DNA of 45,100 nt from an uncultured Eubacteriales bacterium. GTDB lineage: Bacteria; Bacillota; Clostridia; Christensenellales; Aristaeellaceae. How positions within the stretch are numbered: position 1 is the stretch's first letter; each line of letters begins with the position of its first letter. Location of the stretch: NCBI GenBank assembly GCA_902764915.1, contig CACWXY010000029.1:1-45100 (forward strand), written 5' to 3'. Below are positions 25,364 to 33,638 of this stretch, in pieces. Both the position numbers and the translations under genes were made by a program. The notes below the pieces were generated by a model. It did not search any database. It saw only the letters and a program-made list of their open reading frames with translations, and had not been told where the DNA came from.

Positions 25364-26386
25364 TCAGTCAATCTTCAGGTCTCCCGAAACCGTTCGCGCC
25401 TCAATATGACACGGCGCATTTTCCTGCCGATGCTTATGCACCGTGCAGTCCCCGCTGACAGTATGGAAGAGCATATCCACAACGTTTACCGATGCAGGCG
25501 TATGGATATCAATATCCCCGCTCGTCGTCTTACACAACAGTCTCCCTTCCACCGAATGCCAGTCAATTGACAGATCGCCAGAAACACTTGTCATGTTCAG
25601 TTTCTGCATATTGCCTTCCATCTGGCAGTCACCGGAAACCGTAGAGACCGACGCCTCCTGCCACAGTCCCCTGACATCCATGTCTCCGCTGACCGTCTGC
25701 AACCGAAGCAACGTTCCCCGATTCTTCCCGGTAAAGCGTACATCGCCGCTTGTCGTATGCACCTGCATCTGTCGGCAGTCGACTTGCCTGACCTCAAGAT
25801 CCCCTGCCATTGTCCGGATTTCTACCGTCTCCATATCCTGCGGGATACGTACCGTAATGCACTGTTTTCCCAAAGAAGACACTGCCTGCAGGGCCTGATT
25901 TACAATACGCCGCAGGTCAGAAAAGGACTGCATCTGAGACAGCATGCTTCGGATTTCACGCCCCGCATGGCTCTGCTCCTTCTCCTGGATCCGGAGACAG
26001 TCTCCGTCCATCTCCACCTGGAAGTCATCCCTATGTTCTTCCTGCACATGTACATGCATATACCCGTCTTCAGAAGGCAGGAGATGTATGTCTGATGAAA
26101 ACAGGGATGCGCAAATCTTCTTTCCCTGAAAAATCTGCTCGTCTCTCGAGGGCGTCTTCTCTTCTGTTTTCTCTGTGCTCTGGAAACTCTGCATCATCTC
26201 CTCCATTCCCTGCAGACTTTCCACGATAGCTGCGATGGCCTCATCCTCCGTGTAGCCATTCCCCGTCATTTCCTCAAACCGTTCCTGACAGTCACGCATG
26301 ACTGCTTCCCGGATTTCCAGTACTTCCGGATCCTCACGCAGATCCTGAAACGCGATTCTTACAAGCTTTTCAACGGTTGCATTCAT
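25364..26386 (-). CDS. DUF4097 beta-repeat protein
   Basis: A 340-aa protein. The N-terminal 70 residues are helical and acidic, with GNGYTEDEAIAAIVESL resembling the short helical segment often seen with PadR partners. From about residue 195 there are eight tandem strands with the motif T-x-(S/A)-G-D (TMAGD, TTSGD, TVSGD, TVSGD, SVSGD, TTSGD, TVSGD, TVSGD), the DUF4097 right-handed beta-repeat. No signal peptide or membrane segment is seen. It overlaps padR by 4 bases. DUF4097 proteins are often paired with PadR or LiaR-type envelope-stress regulators; a direct function is not known. Confidence 0.88.
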   Translation of the reverse strand: MNATVEKLVRIAFQDLREDPEVLEIREAVMRDCQERFEEMTGNGYTEDEAIAAIVESLQGMEEMMQSFQSTEKTEEKTPSRDEQIFQGKKICASLFSSDIHLLPSEDGYMHVHVQEEHRDDFQVEMDGDCLRIQEKEQSHAGREIRSMLSQMQSFSDLRRIVNQALQAVSSLGKQCITVRIPQDMETVEIRTMAGDLEVRQVDCRQMQVHTTSGDVRFTGKNRGTLLRLQTVSGDMDVRGLWQEASVSTVSGDCQMEGNMQKLNMTSVSGDLSIDWHSVEGRLLCKTTSGDIDIHTPASVNVVDMLFHTVSGDCTVHKHRQENAPCHIEARTVSGDLKID

Positions 26387-26724
26387 ACCTCGTATCCATC
26401 CTCTCCCAACAGTATCGAAAGTGTTTTTCTGGTTTCACGCCACTGGGCTTTCTCTTCCCGTAGTTTTTCTTCGCCCTGGGGCGTCAGATGGTAGTAGCGG
26501 CGCCGGGCACCCTGCATTTCATCGCCCCAGTAGGAGGAAATGTACCCCGCCTGTTCCAGGCGTCGAAATGCAGTATATAACGTGGCTTCCTTCAGCTGCA
26601 GGGTTCCCTTGGAAAGAGCGCTGACATGCTTCTGAATCTCATATCCATAGCTGTCTCCCTCCTGCAGTTCGCGCAGAAGTATGGCATCCGTATATCCCCG
26701 CAGCCAGTCAGCAGAAACCGCCAT
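26383..26724 (-). CDS. PadR-family transcriptional regulator
   Basis: A 113-aa winged-helix protein with the PadR N-terminal domain: LRELQEGDSYGYEIQKHVSA, then LKEATLYTAFRRLEQAGYI, the recognition/wing GARRRYYHLTPQGEEKL and a short C-terminal dimerisation helix. ATG has AGGAGAGGAGG upstream. It is first in a two-gene operon with the DUF4097 protein. PadR proteins usually repress their own promoter; a palindrome ACATTATATGT overlaps its -10 box. The ligand is unknown. Confidence 0.92.
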   Translation of the reverse strand: MAVSADWLRGYTDAILLRELQEGDSYGYEIQKHVSALSKGTLQLKEATLYTAFRRLEQAGYISSYWGDEMQGARRRYYHLTPQGEEKLREEKAQWRETRKTLSILLGEDGYEV

Positions 26725-26759
26725 GCTGCCTCCTCTCCTTTCCGTATTCTTCGCGTCAC

Positions 26760-26788
26760 ATTATATGTCTATATACCTCATCTGTCAA
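26760..26788 (-). promoter_or_regulatory. padR promoter with overlapping palindrome
   Basis: Minus-strand TTGACA (26788-26783), 17-base spacer, TATAAT (26765-26760), a full consensus match. The palindrome ACATTATATGT (26758-26768) covers the -10 and would be a fitting operator for PadR; that part is inference. Confidence 0.8.
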
Positions 26789-26845
26789 TGTACTATTTCA
26801 GACTATGTTTGCTATTTCCCAAAGGGATTTCTCGTTTCTTCATAT

Positions 26846-26874
26846 TTGACAACCCTATGTCTTCTCTGTATAGT
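26846..26874 (+). promoter_or_regulatory. Promoter of the DUF1292 gene
   Basis: Plus-strand TTGACA (26846-26851), 17-base spacer, TATAGT (26869-26874). It is divergent from the padR promoter, with their -35 elements about 58 bases apart. Confidence 0.75.
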
Positions 26875-26919
26875 CTTCATGCAACGCAGTCACATAAGAG
26901 GTAAGGGAGGTAAATGACT

Positions 26920-27204
26920 ATGCGTGAGGATACCATCCGGCTCGTCGACGAAGTGCTCCCTATGGAAGATGACGAAGGGGAAACTGTCGATCTCAATATT
27001 GTCGCCTATATCGTCAAGGATGACGTTGAATACGCGATTGTCCTGGATCCTGAGGACGAAGGCGGCATCATGGTATTTGAAACATCCGTAGATGAAGAAG
27101 GTATGGATTTCTTCATTCCTGTAGAAGATATGGATCTGGCAGAGCAGCTTTTTTATCTGTATGATGCACACTCGGAGTCCTATGAATTCGGCCCTGCTAC
27201 ATGA
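26920..27204 (+). CDS. DUF1292 (YrzB-like) protein
   Basis: A 94-aa very acidic protein. The segment DDEGETVDLNIVAYIVKDDVEYAIVLDPED followed by EGMDFFIPVEDMDLAEQLFYLYDAH, given here in parts, matches the DUF1292 pattern (E/D-rich, 'F/Y-ilaPle'-like core). The ATG at 26920 is chosen over 26914 because GGGAGG lies 9 bases before it and only 3 before the other. It is the only rightward gene left of 38.9 kb, with its own promoter and a terminator shared with the facing S41 gene. Function is unknown; it is cytoplasmic. Confidence 0.85.
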   Translation: MREDTIRLVDEVLPMEDDEGETVDLNIVAYIVKDDVEYAIVLDPEDEGGIMVFETSVDEEGMDFFIPVEDMDLAEQLFYLYDAHSESYEFGPAT

Positions 27205-27207
27205 AAA

Positions 27208-27246
27208 GCATGAAAAAAACGCAGATGACCTGCGTTTTTTTCATGC
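27208..27246. terminator. Bidirectional terminator between DUF1292 and S41 genes
   Basis: A perfect 17-bp inverted repeat with A7 on one arm, T7 on the other and a 5-base loop. It serves the rightward DUF1292 gene and the leftward peptidase gene, which end 4 and 6 bases away. Confidence 0.92.
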
Positions 27247-27251
27247 CTTTC

Positions 27252-28517
27252 TTATTCCTTCCCGATCTTTTCCTTCATAACTTCTATGGCGCGGTTCAGC
27301 TGCGGGTCTGCTGTATCTCCAAACTCATAAATGCCCAGGTCACCTTCCGGAAGTTCGACCACGACATCCGGTGTAATGCCTACACCATGCACCTTATTGC
27401 CCAGCGGCGTAAAATACTGCGCAATCGTCAGCTGCATGCCGGCGCCTTCATTTCCTACCGGGACGACGGCCTGGATAATGCCTTTGCCATAACTCTGGAC
27501 ACCTACGACCGTAGCATCCGCCCGATCCTGCAGCGCACCCGTGAGTATTTCGGCAGAACTGGCACTGTTTTCATTGACAAGAATAACCAGCGGGATATCC
27601 ACTTTTCCTTTCTTGGAATATGTATTCTGCCGGGTTCCATCCTTATATTCCACATAATACAGGATGCCGTCATCCAGGAACTGATCCGCAATCGTTTCCG
27701 CATCGGCCGTCCATCCGCCGGGATTGTCACGAAGGTCAATGATCAGTCCCTTCATCTCCGCCTGTTCCAGTTCCTTCAGCGCTTCCTTGAACTTTTCAGC
27801 ACAGTCTCCGGCAAACTCGTACAGATAGATATACCCGATGTTGTCCTCCAGCATGCCGCTTTCCACACGATTGACATTGACGACAGCACGGGTCATGACT
27901 GTCTCGCGTTCCTCACCCTCGCGAAGGAATGTCACATGCACATCCGTTCCCGGCGTGCCGCGCATGATATCCACTGCATCCTGCAGCGTTTCCGGAACCA
28001 CCTGCACGTCTTCCACCTGATAGAGAATATCACCGCGCCGCACGCCAGCTTTCTCAGCCGGTGAACCTGTAAAGACGCGGATTACAGTGCACAGATGTGT
28101 GGAGTAATTGGAAGAAATCAGTATGCCGACGCCGGCATATTCGCCCTCATCATCCTCCCACATTGACGCATACTCTTCCGGCGTATAGTAGAAGGTATAT
28201 GGATCATCGATCAGCGCCAGAGAACCCATGGCGGCCCCTGTAAGAAGATCCTTATGATCCACATCCTGATAATAGTTTTCTTCTACAATGTCCATCATGT
28301 CCAGGATCGTGTCAAACTGCTGATACCGCTCATACTGCTCACGCGAGATTGTCACCGTGTCCCCGCTCTGCGAGACATTATTCTGTCCCTGGCCTGCCGG
28401 CGTCGCGCTGTTGGACTGCAGCATGGAACCCAGCCCGCTCATGGGAAGCATGGTGCATCCTGACAGCAGACAGAGAAGCATCACCAGGCCTATCACCTGC
28501 ACAAATGTCTTTTTCAA
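27252..28517 (-). CDS. S41 (C-terminal processing) peptidase lipoprotein
   Basis: A 421-aa protein with a lipoprotein signal peptide (hydrophobic core then LLSGC, Cys21), a PDZ domain (about 125-205; GSPAEKAGVRRGDILYQVEDV) and an S41 tail-specific protease domain. The catalytic Ser is in NENSASSAEILTG and the catalytic Lys in SYGKGIIQ. It should sit on the outer face of the membrane and cut signalling or envelope proteins, as CtpA/CtpB do. Its start overlaps the stop of the PucR regulator gene by 4 bases, so the pair is co-translated. Confidence 0.94.
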   Translation of the reverse strand: MKKTFVQVIGLVMLLCLLSGCTMLPMSGLGSMLQSNSATPAGQGQNNVSQSGDTVTISREQYERYQQFDTILDMMDIVEENYYQDVDHKDLLTGAAMGSLALIDDPYTFYYTPEEYASMWEDDEGEYAGVGILISSNYSTHLCTVIRVFTGSPAEKAGVRRGDILYQVEDVQVVPETLQDAVDIMRGTPGTDVHVTFLREGEERETVMTRAVVNVNRVESGMLEDNIGYIYLYEFAGDCAEKFKEALKELEQAEMKGLIIDLRDNPGGWTADAETIADQFLDDGILYYVEYKDGTRQNTYSKKGKVDIPLVILVNENSASSAEILTGALQDRADATVVGVQSYGKGIIQAVVPVGNEGAGMQLTIAQYFTPLGNKVHGVGITPDVVVELPEGDLGIYEFGDTADPQLNRAIEVMKEKIGKE

Positions 28518-29599
28518 ACTTCGTCATCCTCTTTTCTTTTGCTTTTGTTGTCCTGTCCTCTGGAATTCTTCCGAAGCTCCATAAGAATCTTGAATACAAC
28601 CGCGTCCTCAAACTTTCTCAGATCCAGACCGGTGGAATGTTCCACCTTGTCCAGGCGATACAGCAGCGTGTTTCTGTGAATGTACAGCTGTCTGGCGGCA
28701 TCTGATACACTCAGGTCCTTGCGGAGAAACGTATCAATGGTAAGCATCATCTCATCATTGAACAGTTTCTTCGTTGATGGATTAAAGATCATATCCTGGT
28801 ATGTTCTGTAGCAGTTTTCCGGAATGCCCATCAGAAAACGCTCCAGAATCAGACGGTTGTAGGCAAATACAGTCTGTTCCGGGATAAACTTTCTTCCCAC
28901 CATGATTGCATCCTGTGCCTGGCGGAAACTGCGCGCCATTTCCTCCGGAAAGCGAAAGCTTTCCCCGATTCCAACCAGCATTTCCTTGGCCGTTTCCCCC
29001 ATAACCGTCTCCTGCAGTGCTTCCGCAAACTGTATGGAGTCTGTCACCGAGTCGTCCTCCCTGCAGTCGCGCACAAGTGCAACGCTGTGCTGATCCATAT
29101 CCACCAGCACATCCGTACGTTCCATCGGTACAATATCCCGAAGAATGTCATACGCGCTGGATGTATCCTCACTGGGAATGTGAAACACCATGACCGAGCG
29201 CTGGAGATCCCGCCGGATCTGGTAATCTTTGGCCAGAGCTGACAGCTCCACACCTGTCAGCTCACCCCGAAGGATACGACGGTAAATGGTAAAGGTATTC
29301 TCCTGGCTTCGGTCCATCACCGAATAGCGAGCAATCAAAGCACTGGCCAGAAGAAGAATATCCGATGCGCCGGGAACGTCCCGGTCCAGATATAGGCAGA
29401 CCCTCGGCTGACGAGCAAGGATCATAAGGGCATTGCCAGCTTCCAACACAACCCCCTCCGTCATGTCCCGCATCTGATCCACATGCATGGAAAGCGCTGC
29501 ATACACTTCACTCTCGTCATCCCGATCCAGAAAGGAAACCTTGGCAGACAGTCCAGCCAGGAGCATTTTCATACTTTCCATAAAGTGCGATTCCAGCAT
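28514..29599 (-). CDS. PucR/CdaR-type transcriptional regulator
   Basis: A 361-aa regulator. The C-terminal PucR helix-turn-helix reads LSVSDAARQLYIHRNTLLYRLDKVEHSTG with the usual RNTL..RL..I pattern. The central GGDEF-like CdaR middle domain covers about residues 115-260. The N-terminal 110 residues do not match a sensory domain I can name. The ATG at 29599 is favoured over 29605 because AAAGGAAGGG is better spaced to it. The ligand and targets are unknown. Translational coupling to the S41 lipoprotein gene suggests they act in one response. Confidence 0.88.
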   Translation of the reverse strand: MLESHFMESMKMLLAGLSAKVSFLDRDDESEVYAALSMHVDQMRDMTEGVVLEAGNALMILARQPRVCLYLDRDVPGASDILLLASALIARYSVMDRSQENTFTIYRRILRGELTGVELSALAKDYQIRRDLQRSVMVFHIPSEDTSSAYDILRDIVPMERTDVLVDMDQHSVALVRDCREDDSVTDSIQFAEALQETVMGETAKEMLVGIGESFRFPEEMARSFRQAQDAIMVGRKFIPEQTVFAYNRLILERFLMGIPENCYRTYQDMIFNPSTKKLFNDEMMLTIDTFLRKDLSVSDAARQLYIHRNTLLYRLDKVEHSTGLDLRKFEDAVVFKILMELRKNSRGQDNKSKRKEDDEV

Positions 29600-29628
29600 G
29601 TGCATCCCTTCCTTTCTGCCTTTCTGGG

Positions 29629-29637
29629 ATCATAGCA
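29629..29637 (-). promoter_or_regulatory. Likely promoter of the PucR-S41 operon
   Basis: Minus-strand TGC-TATGAT extended -10 (-10 hexamer 29634-29629). The -35 position reads TTTTGC and is weak. It lies in the gap after fbp. Confidence 0.5.
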
Positions 29638-29660
29638 CAATTCTTTCTATCGCAAAAGCA

Positions 29661-31583
29661 TTACTTTTCCAGCCGTATGGTTCCATTGCGACAGGCGTCA
29701 AGAAGCCGAAGGAGATCCTCCCTGCGTTCCCATAGACGTTTTCCATGGTCTGTATCCGCAACGTATTTCCGCGTCGGATAGCGCATGAACTCAAAGGACT
29801 GGGAGTGAATGTCTCTTCCTGTCTTCTGGGCATCCTTCAGCGAGGTAAATGGCTGATGTGACATAAGCCGCATGCCGTGACTGTTCGCGATAAGCGTATA
29901 CCCCGCAATGCCCGTGGTCTTCTGGTAGGCTTTGCAGAAACCGCCGTCAATAACAACCAGTTTTCCCCCGGCTTTCAGAGGACTCTCTCCATGTGTTACA
30001 CGAATGGGCGTATGACCGTTGACAATGCATGCATTCTCCCCGTTCAGACCAAATTCCCGCAGGATTTCCATACACTTTTCTTCCTGATTATAAAAGACAT
30101 AGTAAGGATTCCGCGGCTCCTCCCAGGCGCGTTCATCGGGGATAAATGCCCGGGCAAACGTCTTAATCCTCCGCCCGCATACCGGCGAATCTGACCCGCA
30201 CCACAGATACCACATAAAATCCCGAGCATACGGGTCAGCGCCATAGAATGCACGACGCGCCACAGTATCTGCATAATCCATGAGCGCTTTTCCACTGTAA
30301 GTCTGATCGCCCAGGCGTTTGTGCAGGAACTGTCCCCTGGCATCCAGAGGAACACAGCCGTGATACAGCAGATTTCCATTATGGCATCGATACATGGCAC
30401 CATTCTCATAGAGAAAATTCACATGCATCTGCAGACGTGTGCTCTGACGGAAGGATTGTCTGAGCCCTGCGCATACAGATGCTTCGTCCGCTGAAAGCGC
30501 ATAGGGATCAGATGATGATACGGTCGGGAAGCAGACCGTATTCAGCGGCCAATCCTCTCCATCCATCCTGACAGTGCTCTGTCGAAGATCCATCTTATCC
30601 AGAAGCAGCCGATCCTCCATCTGAAAATCCGGATTGCGCAGAATCAGCTGTCCTTCCAGCTTAAACATCATCACGCTGACAGCATGCACCATGGCCTTTT
30701 CCATGGGCATGTCCGGATACAGTTTTTCCGCCATCAGCGACAGGGGGCGCAGCGGAATACCGTAACCGCGTTCCAGAATATCCATATTTCCATAGGACAG
30801 GCTGTTGCGCAGAACCCCCATGATGCAACACTCACTGCCGGATGCAGCCCCCATCCACAGAACATCATGGTTGCCCCACTGAATATCCACGCAATGGTGA
30901 TGAAGCAGAATATCCATGATTGAATCCGCCCGGGGGCCCCTGTCATAGATATCGCCGACGACATGAAGTCTTTCCACAGCCAGATGCTTGATCAGTGTTG
31001 CCAGGGCTTCCATAAGCCCATCCACACTCCCTGAATCAATGAGGGAATCCACAATGGCATCATGATATCTTCTTCGATTGTCCTCCTGTTCCGAACGTAT
31101 GACCGGCTCATCCTCCTGATAATGCATCAGCTCGTCCAGAAGAAACGCCCAGTTCTCCGTCATGGCCCGGCGCACCTTGTCCCGCGTATATTTGGAGGAA
31201 AGCATGCGAGCGAGAATCAGCATGCAGGTTACCTGCTTCTGATACCAGGATTTGCACACTGTGCCTTTTCCGTGCATCTGGCGGAGAATCTCTGCTGGGT
31301 AATAAATCAGCGTACACAGCTCATCTTCTTCGCTCCTGGACAGCACATTTCCCAGCCAGAGTGTCACCTTCTCCCGTATGACTCCGGAGCAGTTGTTCAT
31401 AATATGGCAAAACGCTTCATATTCCCCATGTATATCGCTCATGAAATGTTCTGTACCTTTGGGAAGACTGAGACGTGCGGAAAGCCGTGCTATCTCGGTA
31501 CACAGTGCTTCCATGGTAGGAAACTGTTCGGAGAGCAGACTGAGATATTTCATTTTATCAGAAGACAGCTGATCCACATGCAT
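29661..31583 (-). CDS. fbp: Class III fructose-1,6-bisphosphatase
   Basis: Gluconeogenic phosphatase of the Bacillota-specific class III (B. subtilis Fbp type). The 640-aa length is as expected. It carries a calcineurin-like metallophosphoesterase core split by inserts: FMSDIHGEYEAF, VVGDIYDRGPRADSIM, WGNHDVLWMGAA, then VNGHTPIRV and VVIDGGFCKAYQ. The ATG at 31583 directly abuts AAGGAGA; a GTG two codons later (31577) has better spacing and may be the true start. It is monocistronic with a promoter at 31614-31642. Together with PpdK it supports gluconeogenesis from pyruvate. Confidence 0.96.
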   Translation of the reverse strand: MHVDQLSSDKMKYLSLLSEQFPTMEALCTEIARLSARLSLPKGTEHFMSDIHGEYEAFCHIMNNCSGVIREKVTLWLGNVLSRSEEDELCTLIYYPAEILRQMHGKGTVCKSWYQKQVTCMLILARMLSSKYTRDKVRRAMTENWAFLLDELMHYQEDEPVIRSEQEDNRRRYHDAIVDSLIDSGSVDGLMEALATLIKHLAVERLHVVGDIYDRGPRADSIMDILLHHHCVDIQWGNHDVLWMGAASGSECCIMGVLRNSLSYGNMDILERGYGIPLRPLSLMAEKLYPDMPMEKAMVHAVSVMMFKLEGQLILRNPDFQMEDRLLLDKMDLRQSTVRMDGEDWPLNTVCFPTVSSSDPYALSADEASVCAGLRQSFRQSTRLQMHVNFLYENGAMYRCHNGNLLYHGCVPLDARGQFLHKRLGDQTYSGKALMDYADTVARRAFYGADPYARDFMWYLWCGSDSPVCGRRIKTFARAFIPDERAWEEPRNPYYVFYNQEEKCMEILREFGLNGENACIVNGHTPIRVTHGESPLKAGGKLVVIDGGFCKAYQKTTGIAGYTLIANSHGMRLMSHQPFTSLKDAQKTGRDIHSQSFEFMRYPTRKYVADTDHGKRLWERREDLLRLLDACRNGTIRLEK

Positions 31584-31613
31584 TCTCCTTTTTCTCTGTA
31601 TTCATCCCCTGTC

Positions 31614-31642
31614 ATTGTACTGGAAATATGCCGTCATGAAAA
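31614..31642 (-). promoter_or_regulatory. fbp promoter
   Basis: Minus-strand TTTTCA (31642-31637), 17-base spacer, TACAAT (31619-31614), immediately after the terminator of the ABC ATPase gene. Confidence 0.6.
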
Positions 31643-31652
31643 CCAGGAGCAT

Positions 31653-31682
31653 AAAAAAAAACCTTTGCCGTGTAGGCAAAGG
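31653..31682 (-). terminator. Terminator of the sugar ABC ATPase gene
   Basis: Minus-strand perfect 8-bp stem CCTTTGCC-TACAC-GGCAAAGG followed by nine T residues. Confidence 0.92.
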
Positions 31683-31695
31683 GCTAAAAGTCAGC

Positions 31696-32817
31696 TTAGC
31701 GGGACAGGATGGTCTTTTCAGTATCCTTGTCGAAGAAATGGAGATGGTTGACATCAAATGCAACGCGGATCTTATCGCCAGCGCGGGAAGCAGTGCGAGG
31801 ATCAACACGAGCGATGATGTTGCCTTCCTTGCCAGTGGTGGTCAGATACAGGTAGGTTTCAGAACCCATCTGTTCAGTGACTTCCACGTTGACATCGATC
31901 GCAGCTTCAGGATGCGCAGCCAGCATGGCTTCGCCATCATCAATGTTTTCAGGACGAATGCCCATGACAACTTCCTTGCCGACATAGGATTCATCAGTAA
32001 ACTTGGAAACCTTGGAGGTGGGAACCACGATCTTGTTGTTGCCGAAGCTGGCGACCACATCCTGGCCAACCTTGCTCAGCTTGACGTTGAAGAAGTTCAT
32101 CTGGGGGCTGCCGATGAAGCCAGCGACGAATTCATTGCCGGGATAATCGTACAGGTTCTGGGGCGTATCCACCTGCTGCACGACGCCGTCCTTCATAACG
32201 ACGATACGGCTGGCCATGGTCATAGCTTCGGTCTGGTCATGGGTAACATAGATGAAGGTGGTCTGCAGGCGCTGATGCAGCTTGGTGATCTCAGTACGCA
32301 TCGCAACACGCAGCTTGGCGTCCAGGTTGGACAGAGGTTCGTCAAACAGGAAGACCTTCGGCTCACGGACGATAGCACGGCCCAGAGCAACACGCTGACG
32401 CTGACCACCGGACAGAGCCTTCGGCTTACGGTTGAGCAGGTGAGCAATGTCAAGGATCTTGGCAGCTTCTTCCACGCGGCGCTTGATTTCATCCTTGGGG
32501 GTCTTGCGCAGCTTCAGACCAAATGCCATGTTGTCAAACACGGTCATATGCGGATACAGAGCGTAGTTCTGGAACACCATGGCGATATCGCGATCCTTGG
32601 GCGCGACGTCGTTCATAAGACGGTCACCAATGTAGAGTTCGCCATCGGAAATTTCTTCCAGACCAGCGACCATACGCAGAGTGGTGGACTTGCCGCAGCC
32701 GGAAGGTCCGACCAGCACGATGAATTCCTTATCAGCGATGTCGAGGCAGAAATCGCTAACAGCGGTCACTCCGCCCTGATAGATCTTGTAGATGTGCTTC
32801 AAAGATACACTTGCCAT
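31696..32817 (-). CDS. ugpC: Sugar ABC transporter ATPase, UgpC/MsmK/MalK type
   Basis: A 373-aa cytoplasmic ATPase of carbohydrate importers (CUT1). Walker A GPSGCGKST is near residue 38, the signature LSGGQRQRVALGRA near 134, Walker B VFLFDEPLSNLDA and H-loop YVTHDQTEAM. A C-terminal TOBE/MalK regulatory domain (residues about 235-373) includes GIRPENI. The -GNEFVAGFIGSP- linker is typical. It stands alone, with its own terminator and no permease or binding-protein genes nearby. It therefore probably energises several importers in trans, as MsmK does in streptococci. The family is secure; the substrate is unknown. Confidence 0.95.
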   Translation of the reverse strand: MASVSLKHIYKIYQGGVTAVSDFCLDIADKEFIVLVGPSGCGKSTTLRMVAGLEEISDGELYIGDRLMNDVAPKDRDIAMVFQNYALYPHMTVFDNMAFGLKLRKTPKDEIKRRVEEAAKILDIAHLLNRKPKALSGGQRQRVALGRAIVREPKVFLFDEPLSNLDAKLRVAMRTEITKLHQRLQTTFIYVTHDQTEAMTMASRIVVMKDGVVQQVDTPQNLYDYPGNEFVAGFIGSPQMNFFNVKLSKVGQDVVASFGNNKIVVPTSKVSKFTDESYVGKEVVMGIRPENIDDGEAMLAAHPEAAIDVNVEVTEQMGSETYLYLTTTGKEGNIIARVDPRTASRAGDKIRVAFDVNHLHFFDKDTEKTILSR

Positions 32818-32902
32818 GGGTAATTCCTCCTCTATTCATTCGTCATGCGGCTGTGCCGCTTGGGATGTCTGTATTGTACAGAATTTGTTCCGAATCGAAA
32901 AT

Positions 32903-32948
32903 GGGCAAGTTGTACAAAGTTTTTACGAAAAACATGTACAACCTGCCC
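32903..32948. repeat. Long palindrome with TGTACA boxes (terminator or operator)
   Basis: GGGCAAGTTGTACA (32903-32916) faces TGTACAACCTGCCC (32935-32948), matching at 13 of 14 positions. Inside it GTTTTT-ACG-AAAAAC forms another stem, so nearly all 46 bases pair. A third TGTACA lies at 32875-32880. It follows the stop of the coiled-coil gene by 7 bases and precedes the ABC ATPase leader. It could be that gene's terminator (tail ATTTTC) or a protein-binding site. Confidence 0.7.
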
Positions 32949-32955
32949 AAGGCTG

Positions 32956-33633
32956 TTATCTGCGTGCATTCAGATTGTCGCGTTCCTGATGAACGTCCTG
33001 CACAAGACCGCCAATATAAGTCTCGGCTTTTCCGAGGATGCCGTCCAGATAATTGAAGGTATTATTGCTCAAAGCATTCAGCTGCTGCTTGGTCTTTTCC
33101 GTAAGTTCATTCGCTTCCACCCGGGCCCTGCGCAGAATACTCTCCTGCTCCACCAGTTCTCTCGCCTGCTGCTGCGCGCCGGCAACGATCTGCCTTGCCT
33201 GCTGCTGCGCCTGTGCCACGATCATGTTTCCCTCATCCTGTGCGCGCTGTGCGCTCTGACGGACTACATTCTCCTGTTCCTGTTGTATGCGAGATAGATC
33301 TTCCTGTGCCTTTGCAATCTGCGATTGGAGGTTCTCCAATTCCTTTTTCGCATCAGCCACAATCCTGTCAGCTTCCTCGTGGGCCTGTGTCTCGGTATCG
33401 GCTGCCTGTTTTCGCGCTTCGTCCAGTATGGACTCCTGCGTATCCATGATTCTCTGCGCTTCTTCCACGGCGTCCGGAAGGGACTTGCGAATGAGCATGG
33501 CCCTGTCCGTCATTTCCCGAAGATTCACCTGCTTCTGTTCCGCACGCATAAAAACCTTGGGTGCCTTTTGGAGCGCTTCCATAAAATCGTCAAGCGCGCG
33601 CAGAGCTGCTTCTATGCTTTTCCCGTCTGCCAT
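32956..33633 (-). CDS. Coiled-coil protein of unknown function
   Basis: A 225-aa soluble, Glu/Gln/Ala-rich protein, with a heptad-like coiled coil over about residues 50-190 (for example EEADRIVADAKKELENLQ and AQQQARQIVAGAQQQARELV). No signal peptide, membrane segment or catalytic motif is seen. Such proteins next to coaD are often labelled ATPase or V-ATPase subunit H-like, or resemble DivIVA/SepIVA-type scaffolds, but the label rests on the coiled coil only. It is the last gene of the murC-alr-rsmD-coaD unit, 5 bases after coaD with GGAGG before its ATG, so a role near division or wall synthesis is possible. Confidence 0.85.
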   Translation of the reverse strand: MADGKSIEAALRALDDFMEALQKAPKVFMRAEQKQVNLREMTDRAMLIRKSLPDAVEEAQRIMDTQESILDEARKQAADTETQAHEEADRIVADAKKELENLQSQIAKAQEDLSRIQQEQENVVRQSAQRAQDEGNMIVAQAQQQARQIVAGAQQQARELVEQESILRRARVEANELTEKTKQQLNALSNNTFNYLDGILGKAETYIGGLVQDVHQERDNLNARR

Positions 33634-33638
33634 GTTCT

